The notes beneath the pieces are model-generated. The model was not told where the DNA came from. It ran no database searches and was given only the letters and a program-made list of their open reading frames with translations. Positions 10,257 to 18,468 of a DNA stretch of 64,000 nucleotides are shown piece by piece; the stretch's first letter is position 1, and every line of letters begins with the position of its first letter. The stretch covers positions 1 through 64,000 of the forward strand of contig NZ_JAALLT010000004.1 in the NCBI RefSeq assembly GCF_011059145.1, read 5' to 3'. Source of the stretch: Halalkalibaculum roseum. Its GTDB lineage: Bacteria; Bacteroidota; Rhodothermia; Balneolales; Balneolaceae. The translations under genes and the position numbers were made by a program.

Positions 10257-11324
10257 TCATTCAGCAGGGGATCCTATATAAATGATATTACTATCCGGTA
10301 GTTGGTAAACAGGGGTTTTAATTACATCTGAAATTGATCTGACTAATTCTTCTAGAGATCTATAATAAACTGCACCTTCGAGTGTCAGATTCGATAATTC
10401 AGGATTTGTGATTTTAACTTTTACACCAAATTGTGCTTCAATATTTTCAGAAACCTCCTTGATATTTGTTTTGTTAAAACGCATAAAACCGGTCGCCCAT
10501 GAGGTAAATAGTGTCGGATTCACTTCATTTCTCTTGGTAAGATTGTTTGAGTTAAATTCTATGAGCTCTCCCTTATTGATTAGAATCCTTCCATCATTTT
10601 CACTTCTTTCTTCTGGTTTAATCTCAACTGTTCCTTCCTGTATTATGACCCTAGTATGCTTTTTCTCGACATTTACCATGAATTGGGTACCAATATCTTG
10701 AATTTGTCCATTAGGAGTATTTACAGTAAATCGAGTTAGTTTCTGGGGAATTTTCTTTCCAGATTCAAAAAATGCTGAGCCGCTTAGAGTAACATCAATA
10801 GTCTTGCTCCCTGATGGGGTTTCTTTATAACGAAGTCTAGAATTGCTATTCAGTGTTATTTTAGAGCCGTCGCTAAATCTTAGGGTTTTGACCTCGTTAT
10901 CTGCTGTTATAATACTTTTAACAACACTTACTTGCTCCAAATTAGGCTCAGAAGGGGTTACATCTTTTTGCAAGAAAATACCGGCAACAACTACACTAAT
11001 GATTAATAGAATCGCGGCAGCTCTTATTAACCACACGTTATTATTCGAGTTGCCGGTGATGTAAGATTGGGTTTCCGCTCTATCGATCGTAGTATCTAGC
11101 GAGAGTTCTTTCCATTTTTGTTCGATATTAGGAAGGCTCGGATCATCAAACTCAAATCCATATATTTCGACAATCGCCTTTTTTGCCTTTCTTCGATTAT
11201 TTTCACTTTTCTCTATCCAATAAGACCACTCAATCATTTCCTTATCATCTGCCTCTCCCCGCACCATTCTTCTAAATGAGTGGTTCTTAATTAGCTCTTC
11301 AACTTTATAGTCTTGATTCTTCAC
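10257..11324 (-). CDS. fecR: FecR family anti-sigma factor
   Basis: This single-pass inner-membrane regulator holds the adjacent ECF sigma factor until the SusC STN domain signals occupancy. The cytoplasmic N-terminus is followed by a membrane segment (WLIRAAAILLIISVVVAGIF). The periplasmic FecR domain includes LRFSDGSKITLNSNSRLRY and TRFTVNTPNGQIQDIGTQF. A C-terminal STN-interacting domain (DUF4974-like) contains NIKEVSENIEAQFGVKVKI. The frame extends to a GTG at 11387. I prefer the GTG at 11324 because the protein then starts like other family members (VKNQDYKVEELI) and follows a purine-rich stretch. It sits between the sigma gene and susC. Confidence 0.93.
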   Translation of the reverse strand: MKNQDYKVEELIKNHSFRRMVRGEADDKEMIEWSYWIEKSENNRRKAKKAIVEIYGFEFDDPSLPNIEQKWKELSLDTTIDRAETQSYITGNSNNNVWLIRAAAILLIISVVVAGIFLQKDVTPSEPNLEQVSVVKSIITADNEVKTLRFSDGSKITLNSNSRLRYKETPSGSKTIDVTLSGSAFFESGKKIPQKLTRFTVNTPNGQIQDIGTQFMVNVEKKHTRVIIQEGTVEIKPEERSENDGRILINKGELIEFNSNNLTKRNEVNPTLFTSWATGFMRFNKTNIKEVSENIEAQFGVKVKITNPELSNLTLEGAVYYRSLEELVRSISDVIKTPVYQLPDSNIIYIGSPAE

Positions 11325-11599
11325 TTTTAGAATTCTTTCTAGCTTTTTAAATATTATTTCAAAGTTCCCGCAAAAAAGTTGCGTCACTATAGGAGAGGGG
11401 TGAAAGCTTATTGCGTACTCAATTTTTTTTAAAAAAATCTAGAATGGAAGGAATTATGTAAAAAAATAAGCCCGGACGGCGCCTAAGGCAGCTTGAAACA
11501 CTATTTGAAAGGAAAGCATGAAGCTTAATAGATTGGCAAATTTATAGATCCAAAGATTATATCAGAGTAATTCTTTACAATATCACAAGTAGTTTTAAT

Positions 11600-12208
11600 T
11601 CAAGTTGCGAAAATAATATTTGAAAAAATAAATAATAGAGAAATGATATTACGTGAGGCTTTTTCGGTTAAAAATAACCTTAGTTTCTTCATAGCTCTAT
11701 AAACATGATTCCTAATTGATTGGCGTTTAATATCTAACACATTTGCTATCTCTGAATAACTTAATCCGTTATAGAAGTGTAAAAAAAGAATCTCCTTTTG
11801 ACGCTCGGGTAATTGATTCAAAGCTTGTGCAAGTTCCTCTTTCTGCTGGTTGATTTGCTCATTTTTAATAATGATATCCTGTTTACAGAACTTGATTTTG
11901 GGTTTATGCCTGAGTAACCTCAGTTTTTTACTTCTGTTCTTCTTTTTACTGATTTGTTTAAGAACTTTTCTTCTGAGTGAAACGAAAAGGTATACATGTG
12001 GGGATTCTACATGATGCAAATCTTCTCTTCTATCCCAAATATTTTCAAATAACTCCTGAATACAATCTTCAACTATTCTAGGATTGTTTGATATCTTAAT
12101 ACCGTATCCGTAGAGCTTTGGATAATATTTTGTGAAAATTTTTTTAAAAAGGTGGGTATCACCAGCTACAAATTTGTTCCAATAATCATTATTAGTATTA
12201 GAACTCAT
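11600..12208 (-). CDS. ECF RNA polymerase sigma factor (FecI-like)
   Basis: This 202-residue sigma-70 ECF protein is expected to drive transcription of the susCD locus. Region 2 is visible as FKKIFTKYYPKLYGYGIKI and EDCIQELFENIWDRREDL (about 20-65). Region 4 is visible as LNQLPERQKEILFLHFYNG and LSYSEIANVLDIKRQSIRNH (about 130-175), the helix-turn-helix that reads the -35 element. A hydrophobic tail (IISLLFIFSNIIF) is unusual and may tether the protein to the membrane. The gene is more AT-rich than the genes to its right. It starts the sigma, anti-sigma, receptor series. Confidence 0.95.
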   Translation of the reverse strand: MSSNTNNDYWNKFVAGDTHLFKKIFTKYYPKLYGYGIKISNNPRIVEDCIQELFENIWDRREDLHHVESPHVYLFVSLRRKVLKQISKKKNRSKKLRLLRHKPKIKFCKQDIIIKNEQINQQKEELAQALNQLPERQKEILFLHFYNGLSYSEIANVLDIKRQSIRNHVYRAMKKLRLFLTEKASRNIISLLFIFSNIIFAT

Positions 12209-12468
12209 AAGAATTTATTGCCGCTATTTAGAAAAGTCCTTCTGATATTTCTGCATTCAATCTATAATTAATTAAACCACAAGCAAATTGTAATTATCTA
12301 AAACAGAAATAAATGATCAATTAATATAATATTTTAAGTAAAGATTTGCTTTGTAAGTCAGGAAATATCTTCACTGATGAAACAAGAAGTTGGTACATTA
12401 GTGGGTACACATAATCCGATAAACAGTCTAATTGAACTATTAACCCAATTATGAAGTACACTCATAAT

Positions 12469-12640
12469 CTATTTATTCTTATCACTTCCAAATAACATCT
12501 CATAAATTTCTAAAGAGGGATGTGGAGGGGGTTCAGTAAGCTCCGCCTCTCCTTCATAGATCTTTCCGGCGAAAGTATCTGGCCCTGGAAAGTAATAATA
12601 CTCTTCTCGCTCAAAATCCCATTCTACAAATAGGTTTTAG
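12469..12640 (-). pseudogene. Orphan 3' end of a coding region
   Basis: A 55-codon open segment has a coding-like composition (it contains VEWDFEREEYYYFPGPDTF and ends GSDKNK). It begins directly after an in-frame TAA and has no usable start codon. It looks like the retained tail of a broken gene. The family is not recognised. The flanking plus-strand frame from 12649 does not continue it. Confidence 0.3.
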
Positions 12641-12934
12641 CTGAGTAGATGTCAACCTACCGAGGCAGTTTTGCCGAAGATGGCAATCCAAATATAGAAG
12701 GCCTGTCCTACCGGCCATCCGGTAAAGCGGACAAATACCCTGTGATGTTTATAGAGGACAGATTGTCTGTTGAGGAGGTACCAATGCGAGACCAGCTCGA
12801 ACTTCTAGATAGAATTTTCACGTATAGGTTACATCAGTATCACAACTGCTTAAAAGTTTTAACAATATGCATCATATGCAGATCGAATAATTCTTTATAC
12901 TGTAACTGCTTACAAAGAAATAATAATTACGATT

Positions 12935-13171
12935 ATGGCTGATAAACCCGATAGAAATGACCCCTGTTATTGCGGAAGCGGAAGAAAATACAAGAACTGC
13001 TGTATTGAAAAAGATGATTCTCCTCTGACCTCAAAACTTTGGATGGTAGGTATGGGAATCGTAATTATTCTCGGTATTTGGTTTTTAGCCTCTTCATTAA
13101 CTGATGATAATAGCAACCGAGATTGTCCTCCCGGGCAGACGTGGTCCCAGGCGCACCAACACTGCCATTGA
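12935..13171 (+). CDS. SEC-C motif single-pass membrane microprotein
   Basis: This 78-residue protein begins with a near-perfect SEC-C zinc motif (NDPCYCGSGRKYKNCC). In SecA and other proteins this fold binds one zinc through three Cys and a fourth Cys or His. One transmembrane helix follows (LWMVGMGIVIILGIWFLA). A short tail carries a second cluster, DCPPGQTWSQAHQHCH. This layout, a cytosolic zinc knuckle on a membrane anchor, is clear, but the function is unknown. The gene is surrounded by broken genes and appears monocistronic. Confidence 0.85.
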   Translation: MADKPDRNDPCYCGSGRKYKNCCIEKDDSPLTSKLWMVGMGIVIILGIWFLASSLTDDNSNRDCPPGQTWSQAHQHCH

Positions 13172-13388
13172 TGCTGTAAATACTAAAGCATTTAACCGAC
13201 ACCCAAAGCCGGTTATGTATCTGATAATACAGGAAGAAGATTGAAGAAGGGAATAATATTATCCTGGTATTGGCTGTTGCGACCAATAACCCAACCAGCT
13301 CTCCTATTCAGTATTCATGAGAACAAGGATGCAGTGGATACGATTGGATCAACTATGAAATGACCATTAGTTAAAGGCTTTTATTAAC

Positions 13389-13585
13389 GTGAACTACGAT
13401 TCTACCTTACCTGAGATGATGGATGCATTGCTTAATATAAGTGAAGTAGTGGCCATAGCAGGAATTAGTATCATTCTTTTTCTGGTATCGTTGCTGCTAA
13501 ACAAGGCAGCTAAAAAAGAAAAAATACCCCTCTGATTATTATTCTGTTATCTCTAATACCCTTATTTCTTTCATATCAAGCGGGC
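13389..13585 (+). pseudogene. Out-of-frame N-terminal segment of the AraC-type membrane regulator
   Basis: A frame from GTG 13389 or ATG 13416 encodes a first transmembrane helix (VVAIAGISIILFLVSLLLNK) and stops at TGA 13533-13535. One extra C in the CCCC run just before that stop would place it in frame with IIILLSLIPLFLSYQAG and the AraC protein that follows. Proteins of this class normally begin with exactly such helices. I read this as the true N-terminus separated by a one-base deletion, either real or a sequencing error. Confidence 0.7.
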
Positions 13586-14512
13586 GTGCAAGGCGAAAGG
13601 TGGTGGATTGATTTAACCTTATCTTTATCTAACCTCGCGTTACTTTTAATAGGGCCCGTTCTGTATCAATACGCCTGTAATTTCTTTTTGGGTGATAAAC
13701 ATAGATTCCTTTTAAGTAAAAGAATATATGTTCCTTTCACTTCCGTTCTGTTAATCTTGATTATTGGGTACGCATTTCTTTCAAAGGATCTTTATAGAAT
13801 AGTATTGGGCGCGACGAGCGTACTTAGTTTTATCTATTTCCTGGTTCATCTTATTCTTGTGATTCGATATCGTTCACGAGCGGAGCAAAAGTTAAAATAT
13901 TTCTATTCATCTATAGAAGACAAAAGCCTGCACTGGATCAATATTTTTATCATAGGACTATTATTGGTTGTAATTCTCGATTCGATAGCCGGAATCATAT
14001 TCGTTTCCTCAGGTATTTATGAAGTCTCGGTAATCAATCTTTTATTCCTGCTGGCTCTTACCTGGTATATAGGTTACAATGGGCTAATACAAAGGCCAAT
14101 TTCCGAAAACCTGCATGATTTTCAGTTACAAAAAGAAACCAATCGTCAAGAACAATCAAGTAATCATACAGAATATGAAGAACTGAAAAAAAGGCTCTTG
14201 GCTATCATTGAGGAAAAGAAATTGTATCAGGATGAAGACGTAAGCCTGAGAATTCTTTCTGAGTACATGGACGTGCCAATTAAAAAGGTTTCCCATCTGA
14301 TTAATCAATATCTGGACACCACGTTCTATAATCTAATGAATACTTATCGCATCGATATGTTCAAAGAAAAAGTGAAAAAGGGAGAGTTGGAACAAAAAAC
14401 AATTTTAGCTCTGGCACTGGAATCGGGTTTTAATTCAAAGGCGACATTTAACAGGGTGTTTAAACAAAATGAAGGGATGACACCTTCTCAATATGTCTCT
14501 GCCTCAGGTTAA
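13586..14512 (+). CDS. AraC-family regulator with N-terminal membrane domain (frameshifted 5' end)
   Basis: The intact frame (308 residues from a GTG) has several transmembrane helices (LIGPVLYQYA, VPFTSVLLILIIGYAFL, LHWINIFIIGLLLVVILDS, INLLFLLALTWYIGY). A linker and a C-terminal AraC helix-turn-helix pair follow (LRILSEYMDVPIKKVSHLIN, and LALESGFNSKATFNRVFKQ followed by TPSQY). Such proteins are membrane-bound transcription factors common in Bacteroidota. The GTG start is probably artificial: the family needs an N-terminal helix that lies just upstream in another frame. Full length would be about 365 residues. No target is evident. Confidence 0.85.
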   Translation: MQGERWWIDLTLSLSNLALLLIGPVLYQYACNFFLGDKHRFLLSKRIYVPFTSVLLILIIGYAFLSKDLYRIVLGATSVLSFIYFLVHLILVIRYRSRAEQKLKYFYSSIEDKSLHWINIFIIGLLLVVILDSIAGIIFVSSGIYEVSVINLLFLLALTWYIGYNGLIQRPISENLHDFQLQKETNRQEQSSNHTEYEELKKRLLAIIEEKKLYQDEDVSLRILSEYMDVPIKKVSHLINQYLDTTFYNLMNTYRIDMFKEKVKKGELEQKTILALALESGFNSKATFNRVFKQNEGMTPSQYVSASG

Positions 14513-14515
14513 GGG

Positions 14516-14537
14516 GTCTCATAACATGCCATGAGAC
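14516..14537 (+). terminator. Hairpin after the AraC-type gene
   Basis: A 7 bp stem (GTCTCAT / ATGAGAC) with an 8-base loop lies just after the stop codon. There is no T run, so termination is only possible. Confidence 0.35.
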
Positions 14538-14559
14538 GATTCGCGAAGTTGTTGCAATT

Positions 14560-15498
14560 ATGTTTGTGCTATCAATTAATCATTTAACTAATACAGTTAT
14601 GTTTATAGCACAAGCAAAAGAAGGAGACAACAGGTGGTGGAAATACCTGTTCGCCGTTTTAACAATCGTGGCATCATTTCTATTGGGACAAGTACCGCTG
14701 CTGCTTTTTTCCTATTACAAAAAGATTAAACTTGGTCTGAGCGACGATCAGTTTTTCGATTATTTAAATTCGCTGAACTATACCGCCCTGGGTATTTCTG
14801 AGAATACTTTTTTCCTTCTCATAATGGCCACATTCGTATTTACATTTTGTTCGGTTATTTATTTGGTACCGAAGATTCATAAAAGAACATTTCTCAGCTT
14901 TATTACATCTCGCAAAAAGTTTGACTACAACCGGTTTCTAGCAGGCTTATTCACCTGGTTGATAATTGCGATTTGTATCACTTTTCTAGTCCTGGATGCC
15001 GATCAATATATGTTCACCTTCGAGTTAAATAAATTTATACCACTAGCTATCATTGCCCTAATTTTGGTCCCGATGCAATCTGCAACAGAAGAGATTGTAT
15101 ACAGGGGATTTATCATGCAGAGCATTTACAGGCTTTTGGAAAGAAAGTGGGTTACCTTAATTATTGTGACCTTATTATTTGCCCTTTCTCACGCCTTTAA
15201 TCCTGAATTTGAAAATGGTTTTGTTACAATTATACCTGCTTATTTAATATTTAGTTTTACCATAACATATATCACCGTTATTGATGAGGGGCTTGAGATA
15301 CCCATAGGAATTCATGCCGGAAATAACCTCTTCGTTGCATTGATTTTAAGCGCCAGTGGAGCATCAGTTACAACTCCGTCAATATTTACGACGAGTATCG
15401 GCAACTTGATAGACATTTTGCCAATTTTACTGGGCAGTCTTTCCTTAATCAGTTTTATACTGTTTAAGTTTAAATACAAATGGAAATTAGCGCTTTAA
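14560..15498 (+). CDS. CPBP family intramembrane metalloprotease
   Basis: This 312-residue polytopic membrane protein has about eight hydrophobic helices. It carries the CPBP/ABI (CAAX protease and bacteriocin-processing) motifs: ATEEIVYRGFIMQ (the EExxxR type catalytic block), FALSHAFNPE (second-motif His) and IPIGIHAGNNLF (third-motif His with following Asn). The family cleaves substrates inside the membrane or acts as a scaffold, and its targets are generally unknown. A later ATG at 14599 is an alternative start because neither site has a clear ribosome-binding sequence. It follows the regulator at 47 bp but has no obvious operon partner. Confidence 0.92.
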   Translation: MFVLSINHLTNTVMFIAQAKEGDNRWWKYLFAVLTIVASFLLGQVPLLLFSYYKKIKLGLSDDQFFDYLNSLNYTALGISENTFFLLIMATFVFTFCSVIYLVPKIHKRTFLSFITSRKKFDYNRFLAGLFTWLIIAICITFLVLDADQYMFTFELNKFIPLAIIALILVPMQSATEEIVYRGFIMQSIYRLLERKWVTLIIVTLLFALSHAFNPEFENGFVTIIPAYLIFSFTITYITVIDEGLEIPIGIHAGNNLFVALILSASGASVTTPSIFTTSIGNLIDILPILLGSLSLISFILFKFKYKWKLAL

Positions 15499-15537
15499 AT
15501 AAAATAACTTTTCCAATCCATTCTCTTTCTGAAAAGG

Positions 15538-16185
15538 TTACTCCATCATCTTATGATTTTTGCAAGAAACATTTGGATTGAAAGGTGTAAAAACTCCATT
15601 TGGGTTCTCCCGATGCACCCAAACATGTCTGTCGTAGTGTTCTTCAAACATATGGGCTTCATCCAGTTCAGTTAACGGATCATCAACCATATGATCAAAC
15701 TCTACACCTTGAAAAGTAGGCAGCCCTTCATTTCCTGCTGCATGCCAGGCTTTTACAAAGACCAGGTTTTCTACTGCAATAAGTTCCAAAGAACCATCTG
15801 CCTGTGGCTCATATAATAGAACAGCGGGTTGAAGAAAATCTGTATGGGTCCCGACCCCATCTACTCTTGGTTCTGTTGCGGTAATTCCAAGCAGGTCCGG
15901 CCTGAAATAATGAATGCCCATCCCACCTTCTTCAGCAGGGCGTCCCATCATTATGGCCATTTCGCAAACTTTCATAGGGTCTTCTATATACCCCTCTGCC
16001 AATGCTACATTTATATCTTTATATTTGTTGGTCGCTTCTCTGACTTCTTCAAGAGTGGGTTCATTCATTACTAAAGATGAACCATCAGTTCCTTGCGCTA
16101 GGGCTGTAGTGGAGATCGGTAATACAATGAGAGCTACAACAACAGACCATAAACAATTACCCATCCTGTTTTTTAAAGTATCCAT
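15538..16185 (-). CDS. Secreted conserved protein of unknown function
   Basis: This 215-residue protein has a cleavable signal peptide (VVVALIVLPISTTALAQ). The mature part is rich in His, Asp and Glu (GVEFDHMVDDPLTELDEAHM, EEHYDRHVWVHRENPNGVF) and ends with VSCKNH. Two Cys (in KVCEMAIMMGR and NVSCK) could form a disulfide. I recognise the general look of a conserved environmental hypothetical but no named domain. The clustered His/Asp/Glu suggest metal binding, which is inference. It is convergent with the CPBP gene. Confidence 0.8.
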   Translation of the reverse strand: MDTLKNRMGNCLWSVVVALIVLPISTTALAQGTDGSSLVMNEPTLEEVREATNKYKDINVALAEGYIEDPMKVCEMAIMMGRPAEEGGMGIHYFRPDLLGITATEPRVDGVGTHTDFLQPAVLLYEPQADGSLELIAVENLVFVKAWHAAGNEGLPTFQGVEFDHMVDDPLTELDEAHMFEEHYDRHVWVHRENPNGVFTPFNPNVSCKNHKMME

Positions 16186-17093
16186 GTTCGTATGTTATGT
16201 TTATTACCTACTCTTTTTCAGGATTTTCGGTGGCTTCCTTCAGAAAAATCTACGTCAAGCTAAATTCTATTTAAAGCTTTAATACGAATGTATGTTTGAC
16301 GCAAATTATAAGATATCCAATCGCAATTGAGGTAGGTGTAGGGTCTAATAGAGATATGCTGGGTAGTGTGCACGAAAACTACACTATGGTATATTACATA
16401 CTTTATTTTTAAGATCAAATATGTGTATTCATTACTTAAGAATTTTTTAAACCTAAAAATATAGGTTCACCAATAGTGGGGTAAAATTACATAATGGTTT
16501 TAGATGCTTATCATTTAATTTTCCCAAAAAACTTGTCGGGCCAAGACCTATGTAAAAAGCAGAGGGTGTTATTATAAAAATCCTGAAGATCCGGGTTAAC
16601 CCCTTTTAATAGAAAATGTCCCGAGAAATCATCCTAAGGACATCTCTCGGCAGCCGGGCTGGGCAGCTGCCCCCCATTATTCTTGACTAGTAATTTTACA
16701 ATACCTCCTGCACGATAGCCGGAAGTGTAAGGCCAGCTTGTTTGAATCGTTGCTAAAAAATGTTGATTGGCTACATCCTCTCTGTGAAAGTGCCGTTCTT
16801 GATAAAGAGGGTCTGAGGCCATACGTAGCTTTAGATCACGTACTGAATTGGCCTTTTGCAGACCTTGGTCATGGCGCATTCACCATTGGATTTCGCAGCA
16901 AATGGTAAAAGAACCCTCATAATAGCTTTCAAAGCCCCTGGGGTTTACTTAAAGCTGCTAATAAATTAATATTTTATAATATGTTGTACCTAAATTATTA
17001 TATCACTAAATACGAATGTTCAAGAGAATAAAAGTATCTGCTACTATTGCTATTACTCCTCATCAAAAATCAAATAGGTTGAGGGAATACGCT
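16186..17093. other. Long spacer, mostly without recognisable content
   Basis: This 0.9 kb AT-rich spacer lies between divergent genes. It contains an inverted repeat (CCGAGA / TCTCGG arms near 16620-16652), a G6 run and one weak minus-strand frame listed separately. I see no RNA gene or insertion sequence. Confidence 0.5.
16634..16879 (-). CDS. Small uncharacterised ORF, possible gene fragment
   Basis: The 81-codon frame has coding-like composition in its centre (SDPLYQERHFHREDVANQHF, TSWPYTSGYRAGGIVKLL) but a low-quality C-terminus (QLPSPAAERCP) immediately after a G6 run. This could be a homopolymer frameshift in a longer protein. I do not recognise the family. No clear ribosome-binding site is present. 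Confidence 0.25.
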   Translation of the reverse strand: MRHDQGLQKANSVRDLKLRMASDPLYQERHFHREDVANQHFLATIQTSWPYTSGYRAGGIVKLLVKNNGGQLPSPAAERCP

Positions 17094-17840
17094 ATGAGGT
17101 ATATTATTGTATTGTTTTTAGTTCTTTGTCCATTCATCTCGCAGGCACAAGAGGAAGGTCAAGAAGATGTTATTTATGAGGCAGTCTTGTTGACACCGGA
17201 TCATACCCAGCTTGAAGCATTTCAAGAGGCAATGGCTGAGCATAACCAGACCTTCCATAATGAACAGGGGCCGTACCATTCAAATGTATGGGCTGTTTCT
17301 ACTGGACCAAACGCCGGGAAAATGATATGGACCATGGGGCCACTAAGTTCTTATGCACAACTTGATAATCGCCCTTCCGGTGAGCATGATGACCATTGGC
17401 AAAACGTCGTTATGCCTACTGTTAAAAGTACTGAAACCGTAGAGTATTGGAAGCTCAATCAGGAATGGTCTAATCCTGTAGAAGGAGACTATTCCATGGC
17501 TTATGTACGCTTACATACCATCAACAGCAAATATGGTTTCCTGTTTAATGATGCTATGGAAAAACTCAGTGGAACCATTAAAGCACTGGATGAAAATCCG
17601 GCTTTTTATACCTATGTCAATGAATTCCAACAAGGAGATATTGGCAGGCATGTAGCTACTATGAGTTTTCATAATAATATGGCATCATTGGATGATGATT
17701 GGGATTTTAGAAATACTTTTGAAGAAATTTACAGTAGAGGCGATTGGGACCGATGGACCCGAACCATGGATTTGGTAATGGAAAATCAATATGATGAAAT
17801 CTGGGTTCTTGTTCCCGAGTTAAGTGGAAGCCAAGAGTAA
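17094..17840 (+). CDS. Secreted protein with probable dimeric alpha-beta barrel fold
   Basis: The 248-residue product starts MRYIIVLFLVLCPFISQAQ, a signal peptide. I prefer ATG 17094 over 17016 because GAGGG lies 9 bp upstream and the product then begins with the signal. The mature region alternates strands and helices (DVIYEAVLLTPDHTQLEAFQ, YSMAYVRLHTINSKYGFLFN), consistent with two ferredoxin-like ABM modules. It resembles in style the secreted protein at 32920, including YEAV/YVDF openings and DRW/SWERF ends, and may be a distant paralogue. Function is unknown. It ends at a strong terminator inside a repeat shared with 27.4 kb. Confidence 0.82.
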   Translation: MRYIIVLFLVLCPFISQAQEEGQEDVIYEAVLLTPDHTQLEAFQEAMAEHNQTFHNEQGPYHSNVWAVSTGPNAGKMIWTMGPLSSYAQLDNRPSGEHDDHWQNVVMPTVKSTETVEYWKLNQEWSNPVEGDYSMAYVRLHTINSKYGFLFNDAMEKLSGTIKALDENPAFYTYVNEFQQGDIGRHVATMSFHNNMASLDDDWDFRNTFEEIYSRGDWDRWTRTMDLVMENQYDEIWVLVPELSGSQE

Positions 17841-18054
17841 CTACATAGTAGAAAATTAGATAGAAAGCCTGCCTATTAGCGGGCTTTCTTTTTTTTATAA
17901 GTATAGTATTGGCTATTAATGAAATATTAATAATTCAAACCTGCGATTGCCCAAATGGGTACCTTTAATATTGCTGATAGTAGGAAGTCAGATTAACTCA
18001 GCGTGTTTACTCACTTCTGAGGTCTGCTATAAAACCAGACAGAATCCGGATCTG
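17836..18054. repeat. 3'-flanking repeat, copy A
   Basis: About 200 bp beginning near the end of the secreted-protein gene matches 27356-27573 closely. Shared blocks include GGCTATTAATGAAATATTAA and GCGATTGCCCAAATGGGTAC. A weaker copy lies near 33845. Each copy follows a gene for a secreted protein and starts with or follows a terminator hairpin. Confidence 0.8.
17862..17896 (+). terminator. Rho-independent terminator
   Basis: AGAAAGCC / GGCTTTCT arms, extended by GC pairs around a CTATTA loop, are followed by eight T. It ends the upstream secreted-protein gene. Confidence 0.85.
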
Positions 18055-18158
18055 AGGTATATTTTCTCGGAAATTTTGAGCGGATTTATTGGGCGAGTTG
18101 CGTCCATTTCATACGTAAATTATTTGAATATATTCAGCTCTTTTTCAGTTTATAAAAT

Positions 18159-18468
18159 TTATTTTGTAATAATTTTACCATTAGGTGCAACCTCCAATCC
18201 AACATATTCACGGATAAATTCCGCGCCTCGAACCGGACTTTGTTTCACGGTTCGATGTGCTGCTTCCATCATCTTGTCCTCTTCTCCCAGAATATGATAG
18301 AGCCAAGCTAATTCGGCCGTGGAATACCACGACATGGGCGCCAGCTCATCGGCGAGCTGTGCGTATGGCAAGGCGCGTCGGGCTTTTTGCTCTTTAGTCA
18401 GGTCTTTGGGCCACACCGGCAATGGATTCTCTTCGACAAGATCAATAAGGGGATGCTCTATAAAATCA
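18159..18468 (-). pseudogene. Displaced C-terminal TPR segment of the S41 protease gene
   Basis: In the minus-strand frame that reads through a G7 run with one G removed, translation continues from the S41 protein as GDFIEHPLIDLVEENPLPV. It then gives a helical repeat-like tail (YAQLADELAPMSWYSTAELA, WLYHILGEEDKMMEAAHRTV) that stops at 18159. This is the expected TPR-like end of the same protein and not a separate gene. It has no good start codon of its own. Confidence 0.75.

Noticed and set aside
12649-12942. Plus-strand 97-codon frame before the SEC-C gene
   Set aside because: The first part has some protein-like composition but the second half is low-quality and overlaps the real SEC-C start. 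No domain is recognised and no ribosome-binding site is seen.
13172-13388. Possible glycosidase-like fragment in the spacer after the SEC-C gene
   Set aside because: Short protein-like stretches appear in different frames, but none is long enough or matches a family.
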